A stretch of 64,000 nt of DNA from the NCBI RefSeq assembly GCF_003259365.1, contig NZ_QLLY01000008.1, forward strand, positions 1 to 64,000. Direction: 5' to 3'. Source of the stretch: Streptomyces sp. PsTaAH-137. GTDB taxonomy: Bacteria; Actinomycetota; Actinomycetes; Streptomycetales; Streptomycetaceae. Of this stretch, positions 35,309 to 44,523 are shown piece after piece (positions within the stretch are counted from its first letter, which is position 1; each line of letters starts with the position of its first letter). A program made the position numbers and the translations under genes. The notes beneath the pieces are model-generated. The model was not told the DNA's origin. It saw only the letters and a program-made list of their open reading frames with translations, and ran no database searches.

Positions 35309-36325
35309 GTGAAGGTCGGAATCGTCGGAGCCACCGGTCAGGTCGGCACGGTCATGCGCAAGATCCTCGTCGAGCGGAACTTCCCCGTCGACGAGCTGCG
35401 CCTGTTCGCCTCCGCGCGCAGCGCGGGCAAGACCGTGGACGGCGTGACGATCGAGGACGCCTCGACGGCCGACTACACGGGCCTGGACATCGTGCTGTTC
35501 TCCGCGGGCGGCGCCACGTCGAAGGCGCTCGCCGAGAAGGTCGCCGCACAGGGCGCCGTCGTGATCGACAACTCCTCGGCCTGGCGCAAGGACCCCGAGG
35601 TACCGCTCGTGGTCTCCGAGGTGAACCCGCACGCGATCACCGACCGCCCCAAGGGCATCATCGCCAACCCGAACTGCACCACGATGGCCGCCATGCCCGT
35701 GCTGCGCCCCCTGCACGACGAGGCGGGCCTCGAAGCGCTGGTCGTCGCCACCTACCAGGCGGTCTCGGGCTCGGGTCTCGCGGGCGTCGCCGAGCTGCAC
35801 GGCCAGGCGCAGAAGGTCGTCGCGGAGGCCGACCGGCTCACCCACGACGGCGAGGCCGTGGACTTCCCCGAGCCGGAGGTCTACAAGCGCCCCATCGCGT
35901 TCAACGTGCTGCCGCTCGCGGGCGCCATCGTCGACGACGGCCTGCACGAGACGGACGAGGAGCAGAAGCTCCGCAACGAGTCCCGCAAGATCCTGGAGAT
36001 CCCGGCGCTCAAGGTCTCCGGCACCTGCGTGCGCGTCCCGGTCTTCTCGGGCCACTCCCTCCAGATCAACGCCCGCTTCGCGCGCCCGCTCCCGGTCGAG
36101 CGCGCCACGGAGCTGCTCGCCGGCGCCCCGGGCGTCGTGCTCTCCGAGATCCCGACGCCGCTGGAGGCCGCGGGCAAGGACGCGTCCTTCGTGGGCCGCA
36201 TCCGCCCCGACGAGACGGTCGACAACGGCCTGGCGCTGTTCGTCTCCAACGACAACCTGCGCAAGGGCGCCGCGCTGAACGCGGTGCAGATCGCGGAGCT
36301 GGTGGCGGCCGAGCTGAAGGCCTGA
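35309..36325 (+). CDS. asd: aspartate-semialdehyde dehydrogenase
   Basis: 338 aa. Reduces aspartyl phosphate to aspartate semialdehyde with NADPH, leading to lysine/diaminopimelate, threonine and methionine. The N-terminal nucleotide fold has GATGQVGTVM, the catalytic Cys123 is in NPNCTT, and the active-site His249 is in SGHS. GTG 35309 follows ACGGAGGA. In many actinomycetes asd directly follows aspartokinase; here it stands alone, so a second asd with its kinase probably lies elsewhere (I recall two in S. coelicolor). It diverges from the sigma gene. Confidence 0.95.
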   Translation: MKVGIVGATGQVGTVMRKILVERNFPVDELRLFASARSAGKTVDGVTIEDASTADYTGLDIVLFSAGGATSKALAEKVAAQGAVVIDNSSAWRKDPEVPLVVSEVNPHAITDRPKGIIANPNCTTMAAMPVLRPLHDEAGLEALVVATYQAVSGSGLAGVAELHGQAQKVVAEADRLTHDGEAVDFPEPEVYKRPIAFNVLPLAGAIVDDGLHETDEEQKLRNESRKILEIPALKVSGTCVRVPVFSGHSLQINARFARPLPVERATELLAGAPGVVLSEIPTPLEAAGKDASFVGRIRPDETVDNGLALFVSNDNLRKGAALNAVQIAELVAAELKA

Positions 36326-36406
36326 CCCCTCCCCTCCCGCTGTGGCGCGGATCGCTGTTGTGTGAAACCGGCCACGCGGTCATGGAGGTTGTGTGAAGAT
36401 CCCGCC

Positions 36407-37552
36407 ATGACTGAGATGGCCAAGGGCGGAAACCTTCCTGTTCCCTCAGCAGCTCTGCAGGTGGCGGTGGCCTGGCAGCAGGGTCCCGGGACTCCCGATG
36501 TGGACGTCTCGGCCCTGCTGCTCGACGCGGCGGGCCGGGTCCGCTCGGACGCCGACCTCGTCTTCTACAACCAGCGCGAGCACCACTCGAAGTCCGTCCG
36601 CCACCTCGGCAAGGGGCAGACGCCGGGGCCCTCGGGCACCGACTGGATCTGGCTCGACCTGAACGCCGTGGAGCCCGGGGTGGAGCGGGTCGTGATCGCC
36701 GCCTCCGCCGACGACGAGGCGTTCGGCCGGATACCCGGGCTCGCCGTCCATGTCGCCACCCCCGAGGGCGCACCGGTCGCCTCCTTCGCCATCGGCGACG
36801 CGAGCACGGAGACCGCCTTCGTCTTCGGGGAGTTCTACCGCAGGAACGGCACCTGGAAGTTCCGTGCCGTCGGCCAGGGCTACGCCTCCGGACTCGCCGG
36901 TCTGGCCACCGACTTCGGGATCGGCGTCGAGGACACTCCGCCCACGGCGCCCGCCACGGGCCTCTGGAACGGCCCCGGCGGCCCCGACGAACTCACCGTC
37001 GACTTCCCGCCCTACGTCCATCAGGGCCGGGCCAAGCAGCGGGTCACCTGCCCGCCGAACCTGCCCCCGGGCCGCCGCGTCGTGGTCGACATCGAGTGCC
37101 GCGACAGCATCTCGGTGAGCATCTACTCCTGCGACGCGTACGGCCGCAGCGACGAGCTGCTGCTCGACGCCTACGCGGACGAGGTGCACGGCCGGACCCT
37201 CGCCACCGTCCCCGACGACCGGCCGCTGGCGCTGCTCGTGGAGGCGGACTCCCCGTGGACGCTGCGGGTGCTGCCGCTCGGCCAGGCCCGGCGCGTCGAC
37301 CGCACGGTGCACGGCGCGGGACCCGATCTGCTGGTGTACGAGGGCGGTCAGGGCGTGCTGTCCTTCGCGCACCAGGGCGAGAGCAACTTCACCGTCTGGC
37401 ACTATCTGCGCTCCACCGACCCCGACTGGCCCGACGACCAGGACCTGCTGGTCAACGAGGTGGGCCGGCTCGATGTGCTGGCCCCGGTGCAGGGCCCGGG
37501 GATGCTGCGCATCGGCGCGGACGGCCCGTGGCAGATCTCGCTGGGCGGCTGA
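36407..37552 (+). CDS. TerD-family protein
   Basis: 381 aa. The N-terminal 180 residues form a TerD/CABP domain: VAWQQGPGTPDVDVSALLLD, VFYNQREHHSKSVRH, WIWLDLNAVEPGVERVVIAA and VFGEFYRRNGTWKFRAVGQGY. TerD proteins bind Ca and occur in tellurite and stress gene sets. The C-terminal 190 residues are a separate beta-rich region ending in GPWQISLGG that I do not recognise. ATG 36407 is used, without a strong ribosome site. No other ter genes are near, so a stand-alone stress or envelope role is likely. Confidence 0.9.
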   Translation: MTEMAKGGNLPVPSAALQVAVAWQQGPGTPDVDVSALLLDAAGRVRSDADLVFYNQREHHSKSVRHLGKGQTPGPSGTDWIWLDLNAVEPGVERVVIAASADDEAFGRIPGLAVHVATPEGAPVASFAIGDASTETAFVFGEFYRRNGTWKFRAVGQGYASGLAGLATDFGIGVEDTPPTAPATGLWNGPGGPDELTVDFPPYVHQGRAKQRVTCPPNLPPGRRVVVDIECRDSISVSIYSCDAYGRSDELLLDAYADEVHGRTLATVPDDRPLALLVEADSPWTLRVLPLGQARRVDRTVHGAGPDLLVYEGGQGVLSFAHQGESNFTVWHYLRSTDPDWPDDQDLLVNEVGRLDVLAPVQGPGMLRIGADGPWQISLGG

Positions 37553-37564
37553 CGCGGCCCGCGC

Positions 37565-38080
37565 TCAGCGGGGCCGGCGCACCGCGAAGTGCAGACAGCC
37601 GTACTCCACGGCCCTGACGTGCACGAGGACGACGGCCGGGTCGGCGAACGCCTCGTCGAGGGCCGCGTCGAACCCGGCCGTCGCGTCGGCCGGGATCTCG
37701 AACAGCGCGCCGCCGACGATGTGTCCGCGGGCGTCGTAGCGGCGCAGCGTGCGCAGGGCGCCGGGCCGGTCGAAGGGGTAGCGCTGCGGGTCCGCGTCCG
37801 GGCCGGGGCAGTCGTCGGCGAAGGCGTGCAGGAAGACGGGGCCCTGCTCGTCGTACGCGCCCGGGGCCGCGCCCGTCCCGGCCGCCCAGCGGCGCAGCGG
37901 CGCGTAGGAGACGAGCGCGATGCGGTCGCACTCCCGGACCGGGCGCAGACAGCAGCGCAGCGGGGAGCCGGCGTCGGACTCGGTCGCGGTGTACGGGACG
38001 CAGGCGCGGCCCGCGTCGTCGACGTCGCGCAGTTCCTTCAGAGCGGTGGGGCCGATGGGCTGTGCGGGGTACCTGGTCAT
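37565..38080 (-). CDS. DUF1203-family protein
   Basis: 171 aa, cytosolic. The order of conserved pieces fits DUF1203: CRACVPYT-like N-terminal segment with SPLRCCL, IALVSYAPLRRW, GPVFLHA and LRTLRRYDARGHIVGGALFE, then VLVHVRAVEYGCLHFAV at the end. The cysteines in ACVPY and LRCCL may be functional. ATG 38080 is used; GTG 38089 is an alternative. It converges on the TerD gene with only 12 bases between stops. No function is known for the family. Confidence 0.8.
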   Translation of the reverse strand: MTRYPAQPIGPTALKELRDVDDAGRACVPYTATESDAGSPLRCCLRPVRECDRIALVSYAPLRRWAAGTGAAPGAYDEQGPVFLHAFADDCPGPDADPQRYPFDRPGALRTLRRYDARGHIVGGALFEIPADATAGFDAALDEAFADPAVVLVHVRAVEYGCLHFAVRRPR

Positions 38081-38204
38081 GCCGTCCACGGTCGCGCGGG
38101 AGAGCCGTGTTCACCGGCGGAAAACGGACATCGCGTTCGGGTACCCCGCGTGGAAGGATGGCCGGAATCGTCACAAACGACAGACCGCACTAGGAGATGA
38201 CCGC

Positions 38205-40778
38205 GTGCCTGGCACCAATCTGACCCGAGAAGAGGCGCAGCAGCGGGCGAAGCTGCTCACCGTTGACTCGTACGAGATCGATCTCGACCTCTCCGGCGCG
38301 CAGGAGGGCGGCACGTTCCGGTCCGTGACCACCGTGCGCTTCGACAGCGCGGAGGCGGGCGCCGAGTCCTTCATCGACCTGATCGCCGACGCGGTGCACG
38401 AGGTGGTGCTCAACGGGCGCTCGCTCGATGTCGCCGCCGTCTTCCGCGACTCGCGGATCGCGCTCGCGCACCTGGAGTCGGGGCCGAACGAGCTGCGGAT
38501 CGTCGCCGACTGCGCCTACACGAACACCGGTGAGGGCCTGCACCGCTTCGTCGACCCCGTCGACCAGCAGGCTTATCTGTACACGCAGTTCGAGGTGCCG
38601 GACGCGCGGCGCGTGTTCGCGAACTTCGAGCAGCCCGACCTCAAGGGCACTTTCCAGTTCACGGTCAAGGCGCCGACGGGCTGGACGGTCATCTCGAACT
38701 CCGCCACCCCGGAGCCCAAGGACGACGTCTGGCACTTCGAGCCGACGCCGCGCATGTCCTCGTACATCACGGCCCTGATCGTCGGCCCGTACCACTCGGT
38801 GCACTCGTCGTACGACAACCCGGAGACCGGCCAGAGCGTGCCGCTGGGCATCTACTGCCGGCCCTCGCTCGCCGAGTACCTCGACTCGGACGCGATCTTC
38901 GAGGTGACGCGGCAGGGGTTCGCCTGGTTCCAGGAGAAGTTCGACTACGCGTACCCGTTCGCCAAGTACGACCAGCTCTTCGTGCCGGAGTTCAACGCGG
39001 GCGCGATGGAGAACGCGGGCGCGGTCACCATCCGCGACCAGTACGTGTTCCGTTCCAAGGTGACGGACGCGGCCTACGAGGTGCGGGCCGAGACGATCCT
39101 GCACGAGCTGGCCCACATGTGGTTCGGCGACCTGGTCACCATGGAGTGGTGGAACGACCTGTGGCTGAACGAGTCGTTCGCCACCTACACGTCGATCGCC
39201 TGCCAGGCGTACGCGCCGGACTCGAAGTGGCCGCACTCGTGGACGACGTTCGCCAACTCCATGAAGACGTGGGCCTACCGGCAGGACCAGCTGCCGTCGA
39301 CGCACCCGATCATGGCGGAGATCAACGACCTCGACGACGTGCTCGTCAACTTCGACGGCATCACGTACGCGAAGGGCGCCTCCGTCCTCAAGCAGCTCGT
39401 CGCCTACGTCGGCATGGACGAGTTCTTCCAGGGCGTGCAGGCGTACTTCAAGCGGCACGCGTTCGGGAACACGCGGCTCAGCGATCTGCTGGGCGCGCTG
39501 GAGGAGACCAGCGGGCGTGACCTGAAGTCCTGGTCGAAGGCGTGGCTGGAGACCGCCGGCATCAACATCCTGCGGCCGGAGATCGAGACCGACGAGCACG
39601 GTGTCATCACCTCCTTCGCCATCCGGCAGGAGGCTCCGGCGCTGCCCGCCGGCGCGAAGGGCGAGCCGACGCTGCGGCCGCACCGGATCGCCGTCGGCTT
39701 CTACGACCTCGACGACGCGAGCGGCAAGCTGGTGCGCGGCGAGCGCGTCGAACTCGACGTCACTGCCGGGGAGTCGACGCAGGTGCCGCAGCTGGTCGGC
39801 AAGCACCGCCCGGCCGTCGTGCTGCTCAACGACGACGACCTGTCCTACGCCAAGGTGCGGCTCGACGAGGAGTCCCTGGCCTTCGTCACGCAGCACCTCG
39901 GCGACTTCGAGGCGTCGCTGCCGCGCGCCCTGTGCTGGGCGTCCGCCTGGGACATGACGCGGGACGCCGAGCTGTCCGCCAGCGCCTATCTCGACCTGGT
40001 GCTCAGCGGGGTGGCCAAGGAGTCCGACATCGGCGTGGTCCAGTCGCTCCAGCGGCAGGTGAAGCTGGCCCTCGACCTGTACGCGGCCCCGGCGCACCGT
40101 GACGCGCTGCTGACCCGCTGGACCGAGGCGACCCTGACGCATCTGCGGACCTCGGCGCCGGGCAGCGACCACCAGCTGGCCTGGGCCCGTGCCTTCGCGG
40201 CGACGGCCCGTACGCCGGAGCAGCTCGACGTGCTGGACGCCCTGCTGGAGGGCAGCCAGACCATCGAGGGGCTCGCCGTCGACACCGAGCTGCGCTGGGC
40301 GTTCGTGCAGCGGCTCGCGGCCGTGGGGCGGTTCGACGAGACGGAGATCACCGCCGAGTACGAGCTGGACCGGACCGCCGCCGGTGAGCGGCACGCGGCC
40401 ACCGCGCGCGCCGCCCGGCCGACTCCCGAGGCCAAGGCGGAGGCCTGGGCCTCGGTCGTCGAGTCGGACCAGCTGCCGAACGCGGTGCAGGAGGCCGTGA
40501 TCGGGGGCTTCGTCCAGACCGATCAGCGCGAGCTGCTGGCGCCGTACACCGAGAAGTACTTCTCGGCGCTCAAGGACGTCTGGGACTCCCGGTCCCACGA
40601 GATGGCGCAGCAGATCGCGGTGGGCCTGTTCCCGTCGGTCCAGGTCTCCGAGGAGACGCTGGCCGCGACGAACGCCTGGCTCGACTCCGCTCAGCCGAGC
40701 GCGGCCCTGGCCCGCCTGGTCTCGGAGTCCCGCGCGGGTGTGGAGCGCGCCCTGAAGGCGCAGGGCGCCGACGCGTAG
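38205..40778 (+). CDS. pepN: aminopeptidase N (M1 family), copy 2
   Basis: 857-aa zinc aminopeptidase, cytoplasmic. GAMEN is at 266-270, HELAH at 300-304 and the third zinc ligand is Glu323. The C-terminal ERAP1-like domain is complete. GTG 38205 has TAGGAGA upstream. The two copies in this window share layout and long matching blocks, for example FANFEQPDLK and WFGDLVTM, so they are paralogues. Different substrate preference or expression would explain retention. It diverges from the DUF1203 gene. Confidence 0.95.
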   Translation: MPGTNLTREEAQQRAKLLTVDSYEIDLDLSGAQEGGTFRSVTTVRFDSAEAGAESFIDLIADAVHEVVLNGRSLDVAAVFRDSRIALAHLESGPNELRIVADCAYTNTGEGLHRFVDPVDQQAYLYTQFEVPDARRVFANFEQPDLKGTFQFTVKAPTGWTVISNSATPEPKDDVWHFEPTPRMSSYITALIVGPYHSVHSSYDNPETGQSVPLGIYCRPSLAEYLDSDAIFEVTRQGFAWFQEKFDYAYPFAKYDQLFVPEFNAGAMENAGAVTIRDQYVFRSKVTDAAYEVRAETILHELAHMWFGDLVTMEWWNDLWLNESFATYTSIACQAYAPDSKWPHSWTTFANSMKTWAYRQDQLPSTHPIMAEINDLDDVLVNFDGITYAKGASVLKQLVAYVGMDEFFQGVQAYFKRHAFGNTRLSDLLGALEETSGRDLKSWSKAWLETAGINILRPEIETDEHGVITSFAIRQEAPALPAGAKGEPTLRPHRIAVGFYDLDDASGKLVRGERVELDVTAGESTQVPQLVGKHRPAVVLLNDDDLSYAKVRLDEESLAFVTQHLGDFEASLPRALCWASAWDMTRDAELSASAYLDLVLSGVAKESDIGVVQSLQRQVKLALDLYAAPAHRDALLTRWTEATLTHLRTSAPGSDHQLAWARAFAATARTPEQLDVLDALLEGSQTIEGLAVDTELRWAFVQRLAAVGRFDETEITAEYELDRTAAGERHAATARAARPTPEAKAEAWASVVESDQLPNAVQEAVIGGFVQTDQRELLAPYTEKYFSALKDVWDSRSHEMAQQIAVGLFPSVQVSEETLAATNAWLDSAQPSAALARLVSESRAGVERALKAQGADA

Positions 40779-40808
40779 CTCTTTGCGGGGTGCGGGGTGC
40801 TGCCGTTT

Positions 40809-40965
40809 GCGCAGTTCCCCGCGCCCCTGGGTTGTCGTTTGTCTGACGGCCGGTGGCCGCTCCTCGCGCAGTTCCCCGCGCCCCTGAAGCGAGCTGCGCT
40901 CGCCCAGGGGCGCCGGGGGAGGCTGCGCGTCAGCGCATGCCTCAGGGGCGCGGGGAACTGCGCGA
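40809..40965. repeat. structured dispersed repeat, locus 4
   Basis: Left arm 40864-40887 is perfectly complementary to right arm 40942-40965 (24 bp). Inner hairpins are GCGAGC-TGC-GCTCGC and GAGGCTGCGC...GCGCATGCCTC, the same layout as locus 5. An extra left-type copy is at 40809-40829, and CCAGGGGCGC at about 40905-40914 is a decayed right-type copy. The locus lies between the second pepN and allantoicase genes, which converge. Confidence 0.85.
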
Positions 40966-40987
40966 CCAGCCCCCACCGGGCCGCGGG

Positions 40988-42112
40988 TCAGGAACGTGCG
41001 AATTGGGCAGCCAGCGCCGAGCGGCCCGCTTCCGTCAGAGCGCCGTGCACGCGCATCCGGGCCACACCCCCGTCAGGGAACGCGTCGAGCCGGACATGCG
41101 TGGCGACGGCGCCCCCGGGCAGCGGGAAGCGGTGCAGCGTGTCGGGCTGCAAGCGCGTACGGGGGATGATCTCGAACCACTCGCCGGTCTCCCCGTCGCG
41201 CCCGCTCAGCGCGATCCACCCGGCCGAATTCCCCTTGAGATAAGCGGTGTCGATCTCCACGGCCCGGATCTCCCCCTGCGCGGCGAGCCGGAAGCGGACC
41301 CAGTCGTTGGTGCCGTGGACGCGGCGCCGCCGGTTCTCCCAGCCGTCGTCCATCTTCCGCGACGTGCCCGGCAGGATGATCTGCGTCGGCGACGAGTAGA
41401 ACTTGTCGGACGCGTCCTCGTACACACCCCCGTTGAGTACGGAGACCAGATCGATGGTGCCGAGCAGGTCGAGCCACTCGGGGTCGGGCACGACCTCGCC
41501 GTGCACCCGCAGCCGCGCGATGCCGCCGTCGGGGTGCTGGCAGACCCGGAGATGGGTGAAGCGGGCTTCCGAGGTGACGGTGAAGTGGTTCGCGGCGTGC
41601 CCGCGCACCTGGCTCACCGGCACGATCTCCTCCCACTTCACGTCGTCGGCCAGGAGGTCCTCGGGGCCGGGCGCACCGGCGACGCTGGTGGCCTGGATGC
41701 TCACGCGCTGCGGGTAGTTGCCGCGGAAGTGGGCGGTGTCGACGACGATGCCGCGCACGACGCCGGGCGCCCCGAGCCGGACGATCGCCCAGTCGTGGTC
41801 CTCGGGCGCCGGGAACGGCGCGTCCGAGGTGCCGCGGCGGCGCCGGGTCTCCCAGCCGTCCATGACCTTGCCCTTGTGCCCGAAGTGCTCGGGGTCGAAG
41901 ACGGCGCGCTCGCGCACCAGCAGGTTCTCGCGCTGGGCGAAGAACTCGTCGTTGGCGGCGATGACTCCGGCGCCGAGCCGCCGGTCGGCGAGGTCGACGA
42001 GCTCGGTGAACCCGGCGGGGTCACCGAAGGTGCGGTAGTCGGCGTACGGGTCGCCGCCCGCGTAGGGGGAGGCGTCGTTGGCGTGCGGGTCCGTTCCGGG
42101 CGTCGTTGTCAT
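40988..42112 (-). CDS. alc: allantoicase
   Basis: 374 aa. Hydrolyses allantoate to ureidoglycolate and urea in purine-derived nitrogen use. It contains two allantoicase repeats: landmarks are FFAQRENLL, GHKGKVMDGWETRRRR and VRGIVVDTAHFRGNYPQ in the first, and DKFYSSPTQIILPG, MDDGWENRRRR and IRAVEIDTAYLKGN in the second. ATG 42112 is used, with GTGGGG upstream. Allantoinase and malate synthase, usual pathway neighbours, are absent. The LysR gene lies just upstream on the same strand and may control it. Confidence 0.94.
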   Translation of the reverse strand: MTTTPGTDPHANDASPYAGGDPYADYRTFGDPAGFTELVDLADRRLGAGVIAANDEFFAQRENLLVRERAVFDPEHFGHKGKVMDGWETRRRRGTSDAPFPAPEDHDWAIVRLGAPGVVRGIVVDTAHFRGNYPQRVSIQATSVAGAPGPEDLLADDVKWEEIVPVSQVRGHAANHFTVTSEARFTHLRVCQHPDGGIARLRVHGEVVPDPEWLDLLGTIDLVSVLNGGVYEDASDKFYSSPTQIILPGTSRKMDDGWENRRRRVHGTNDWVRFRLAAQGEIRAVEIDTAYLKGNSAGWIALSGRDGETGEWFEIIPRTRLQPDTLHRFPLPGGAVATHVRLDAFPDGGVARMRVHGALTEAGRSALAAQFARS

Positions 42113-42171
42113 GACCCCACTGTCGGGCCGCACGGGACATCAGGTCCATCGAAAGTTTTCGGGGTTCTTGT

Positions 42172-43101
42172 TCAGTTCTGCTGAAAGGTCTCCTGCTGAG
42201 CGGCCAGGGCGTCGAGGACCCGCCGCACGGCCGCCCCCTCCTCCGCGCCCCGGCGCACGGCCGCCACCACGTGCCGTACGGGACGGTCGGCGCCCAGCGC
42301 GCACATGACGACGCCGTCGCGGCGCGCGGCGGCCATCCTCGGCACGAGGGCGACGCCCATGCCCGCCTCGACCATGGCGAGGATGGCGGTCCAGCCGGCC
42401 GCGCTGTGCGCCTGCTCGGGCACGAACCCGGCGGCCTCGCAGGCGGTGGTGGTGATCTCGGACCAGGGTCCCGAGCCGCCGAAGATCCAGGGCTCGCCCG
42501 CGAGATCGGCGAGCCGGAGGCCGGGTTCGGCGGCGAGCGGATGCCCGGCGGGCAGCGCGACGTCCAGCGGGTCGGCGAGCAGCGGCACCCGCGTGAACTT
42601 GGGGTCGCGGGCCGTCGGCGCGTGCGCGGCCAGCGAGAGGGCCAGGTCGACGTCTCCGGCGGCGAGCAGTTCGTAGGCCTGCGCGGCCTCGGCCTCGCGG
42701 ACGCGGACGGTGATGCCGGGGCGTTCGGCGCGCAGCGCCCGTACGGCGGGCACGACGAGCGCGGGCACGGCGGTGGAGAACGCGGCGACCCGCACCACGC
42801 CCGACTCGCCGCGCAGGTAGGCCGCCAACTCGGCGTCGGCGCGCTCCAGTTCGGCGAAGACGGCCTCGCCGTGCCGCAGCACCAGATGCGCCGCGTCGGT
42901 GAGCCGGACCCGGCGCCCCCGAGCTTCGAGGAGCGGCACGCCGAGCTGCTTGGCGAAGTTGGTGAGCTGCTGGGAGACGGCGGACGGGGTCATCAGCAGG
43001 GCCTCGGCGGCGGCGGTGACGGTGCCGCGCTCGCGCAGGGTCCGCAGGATCACCAGTTTCTTGATGTCCCACCGGTCCCGGCGCGGCTCGTCGTCGCTCA
43101 T
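42172..43101 (-). CDS. LysR-family transcriptional regulator
   Basis: 309 aa. The N-terminal helix-turn-helix is clear (LRTLRERGTVTAAAEALLMTPSAVSQQL), followed by the linker helix and an effector-binding domain of about 210 residues. The 59-base gap to alc on the same strand makes a joint transcript possible. It also diverges from the MFS gene, and a T-N11-A dyad in that gap suits a LysR site. The ligand is unknown; a purine-breakdown product is a guess from position only. Confidence 0.93.
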   Translation of the reverse strand: MSDDEPRRDRWDIKKLVILRTLRERGTVTAAAEALLMTPSAVSQQLTNFAKQLGVPLLEARGRRVRLTDAAHLVLRHGEAVFAELERADAELAAYLRGESGVVRVAAFSTAVPALVVPAVRALRAERPGITVRVREAEAAQAYELLAAGDVDLALSLAAHAPTARDPKFTRVPLLADPLDVALPAGHPLAAEPGLRLADLAGEPWIFGGSGPWSEITTTACEAAGFVPEQAHSAAGWTAILAMVEAGMGVALVPRMAAARRDGVVMCALGADRPVRHVVAAVRRGAEEGAAVRRVLDALAAQQETFQQN

Positions 43102-43137
43102 GAGGTCAACGTACGGGGCGAGACGCGAAAAAATACC

Positions 43138-43157
43138 TTGACATCAAGATTCTTGAT
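43138..43157. promoter_or_regulatory. LysR-type operator and -35 element in the LysR/MFS gap
   Basis: ATCAAG-ATT-CTTGAT (43143-43157) is a 6-bp dyad containing the T-N11-A pattern of LysR boxes. It overlaps a consensus -35 TTGACA (43138-43143) reading toward the MFS gene. No consensus -10 is present; AGACTT at 43162-43167 is a candidate. Confidence 0.6.
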
Positions 43158-43227
43158 CGCGAGACTTCCGGAGTTCGTGAGGGTTCACCGGGTCCGTCGG
43201 GATCCGCGGGCGAGGGGGAGGTCCACG

Positions 43228-44505
43228 ATGCGACGGGACAGGACCGGGCTGCTGGCCCAGCTGCGGCGGCCGCCCGGCGGACGCGACGCCCGGCTGATGC
43301 TGCTCGGGCAGTTCCTCGACCGGACCGGGACGGGCGTGTGGGCGGCCGCCTCCGTGCTGTACTTCACGTTCGTCGTCGGCATGGACGGCGGCCGGCTCGG
43401 GCTGCTGCTCGGCGCGGCCGGGGTCGCGGGCATCGCCGGATCGCCGGTCGCGGGCCGGCTCGCCCAGCGCTTCTCCGTACGGGCCCTGCTGGTGTGGTGC
43501 CACGCGCTGCGGCTCGGGGCCGTGCTCGCGCTGCTCACGCTCACCGGCTTCGCCGCGCTGCTCGCCGTCGTCGCGCTGATCTGCGCCGGGGACCGGGCGG
43601 CGAAGACCCTGGAGATGGTGTTCGCCACCGAGGTCGCGGGCGAGCGCCGGGCCACGTACCAGGCGCTGTTCCGCAGTGTCGCGAACGCCGCGTACGGCGC
43701 CGGGGCGGGGATCGCCGCGATCGGGCTCGCCGTCGGCACGCTCGGCGCCTATCGCGCGCTGATCCTCGTGAACGCCGCGTCGTTCGTCGCGGCCGCCGCG
43801 CTGGTGCTCCGTACGACGCCGCGCCGGCGCACCGCGGCCGCCCCGGCGCGCTCCGGCTCCCCCGCCCCGCCCTCCCCGCGCACCCCCTGGCGCGACCGCC
43901 GCTATCTGCTGTTCGCCCTCCTCGACGTCCCCATGAATCTCGACGGGGCGATCCTCGAAGTCGGCCTGCCGTTGTGGCTGGTCCACCACACCGACGCGCC
44001 GCACCCCCTGGTCCCGGCGTTCCTCGTCGTCAACACGGTCCTGGTCGTGGTGCTCCAGCTCCGGGTCAGCGCGCGCTTCGCCGGTCCGGGCGGCGCGCTG
44101 CGCGCCCTGCCCCGCTACGGCCTGCTGACCCTGCTCGGCTGCGTCCTGCTCGCCCTGTCCGGTGCGGGCGGCGCCTGGCAGGCGTCGCTGCTGCTGATCG
44201 GCTGCGCGGTGCTGGTCACGCTGGCCGAGCTGATGCGGTCCGTCAGCTCGTGGGAGCTCGCGGTGCTGCTCGCCCCCGAGGACGCCCGCCCGGCCTACCT
44301 CGGGGTGGCCGGCATGTCCCAGTCCGTCGAGAAGTCGGTGGGCCCGCCCGCGCTGACCTCCGGGGTGATGGCGGCGGGACCGCTCGGCTGGATCGCGCTC
44401 GGGGCGGGCGTCCTGGGCCTCTCGCTGCTCCAACGCCGGTTGTGCGCGGACCGGTTGGCGTCCCCGCCCGCGCCCGCTGCCGCGCCGCTGCCCGCGGCCT
44501 CCTGA
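43228..44505 (+). CDS. MFS transporter
   Basis: 425 aa with about 12 membrane segments in two halves separated by a Pro/Arg/Ala-rich loop (TPRRRTAAAPARSGSPAPP). Motifs such as GVAGIAGSPVAGRLAQRFSVR fit the family. The substrate could be a drug or metabolite. GGGGGAGG precedes ATG 43228. It diverges from the LysR gene and may be its target. It converges on the beta-helix gene with 11 bases between stops. Confidence 0.9.
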   Translation: MRRDRTGLLAQLRRPPGGRDARLMLLGQFLDRTGTGVWAAASVLYFTFVVGMDGGRLGLLLGAAGVAGIAGSPVAGRLAQRFSVRALLVWCHALRLGAVLALLTLTGFAALLAVVALICAGDRAAKTLEMVFATEVAGERRATYQALFRSVANAAYGAGAGIAAIGLAVGTLGAYRALILVNAASFVAAAALVLRTTPRRRTAAAPARSGSPAPPSPRTPWRDRRYLLFALLDVPMNLDGAILEVGLPLWLVHHTDAPHPLVPAFLVVNTVLVVVLQLRVSARFAGPGGALRALPRYGLLTLLGCVLLALSGAGGAWQASLLLIGCAVLVTLAELMRSVSSWELAVLLAPEDARPAYLGVAGMSQSVEKSVGPPALTSGVMAAGPLGWIALGAGVLGLSLLQRRLCADRLASPPAPAAAPLPAAS

Positions 44506-44523
44506 CCGCGCGCGTGTCAGGAG
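44499..44523. terminator. short hairpin at convergent stops
   Basis: CTCCTGAC (44499-44506) pairs with GTCAGGAG (44516-44523). Both stop codons lie in or next to the stem. A weak bidirectional terminator is possible. Confidence 0.45.

Noticed and set aside
35123..36055. Long N-terminal extension of the sigma factor
   Set aside because: It is antisense to asd; GTG 35122 with GGGGAGGGG upstream gives a normal ECF-size protein.
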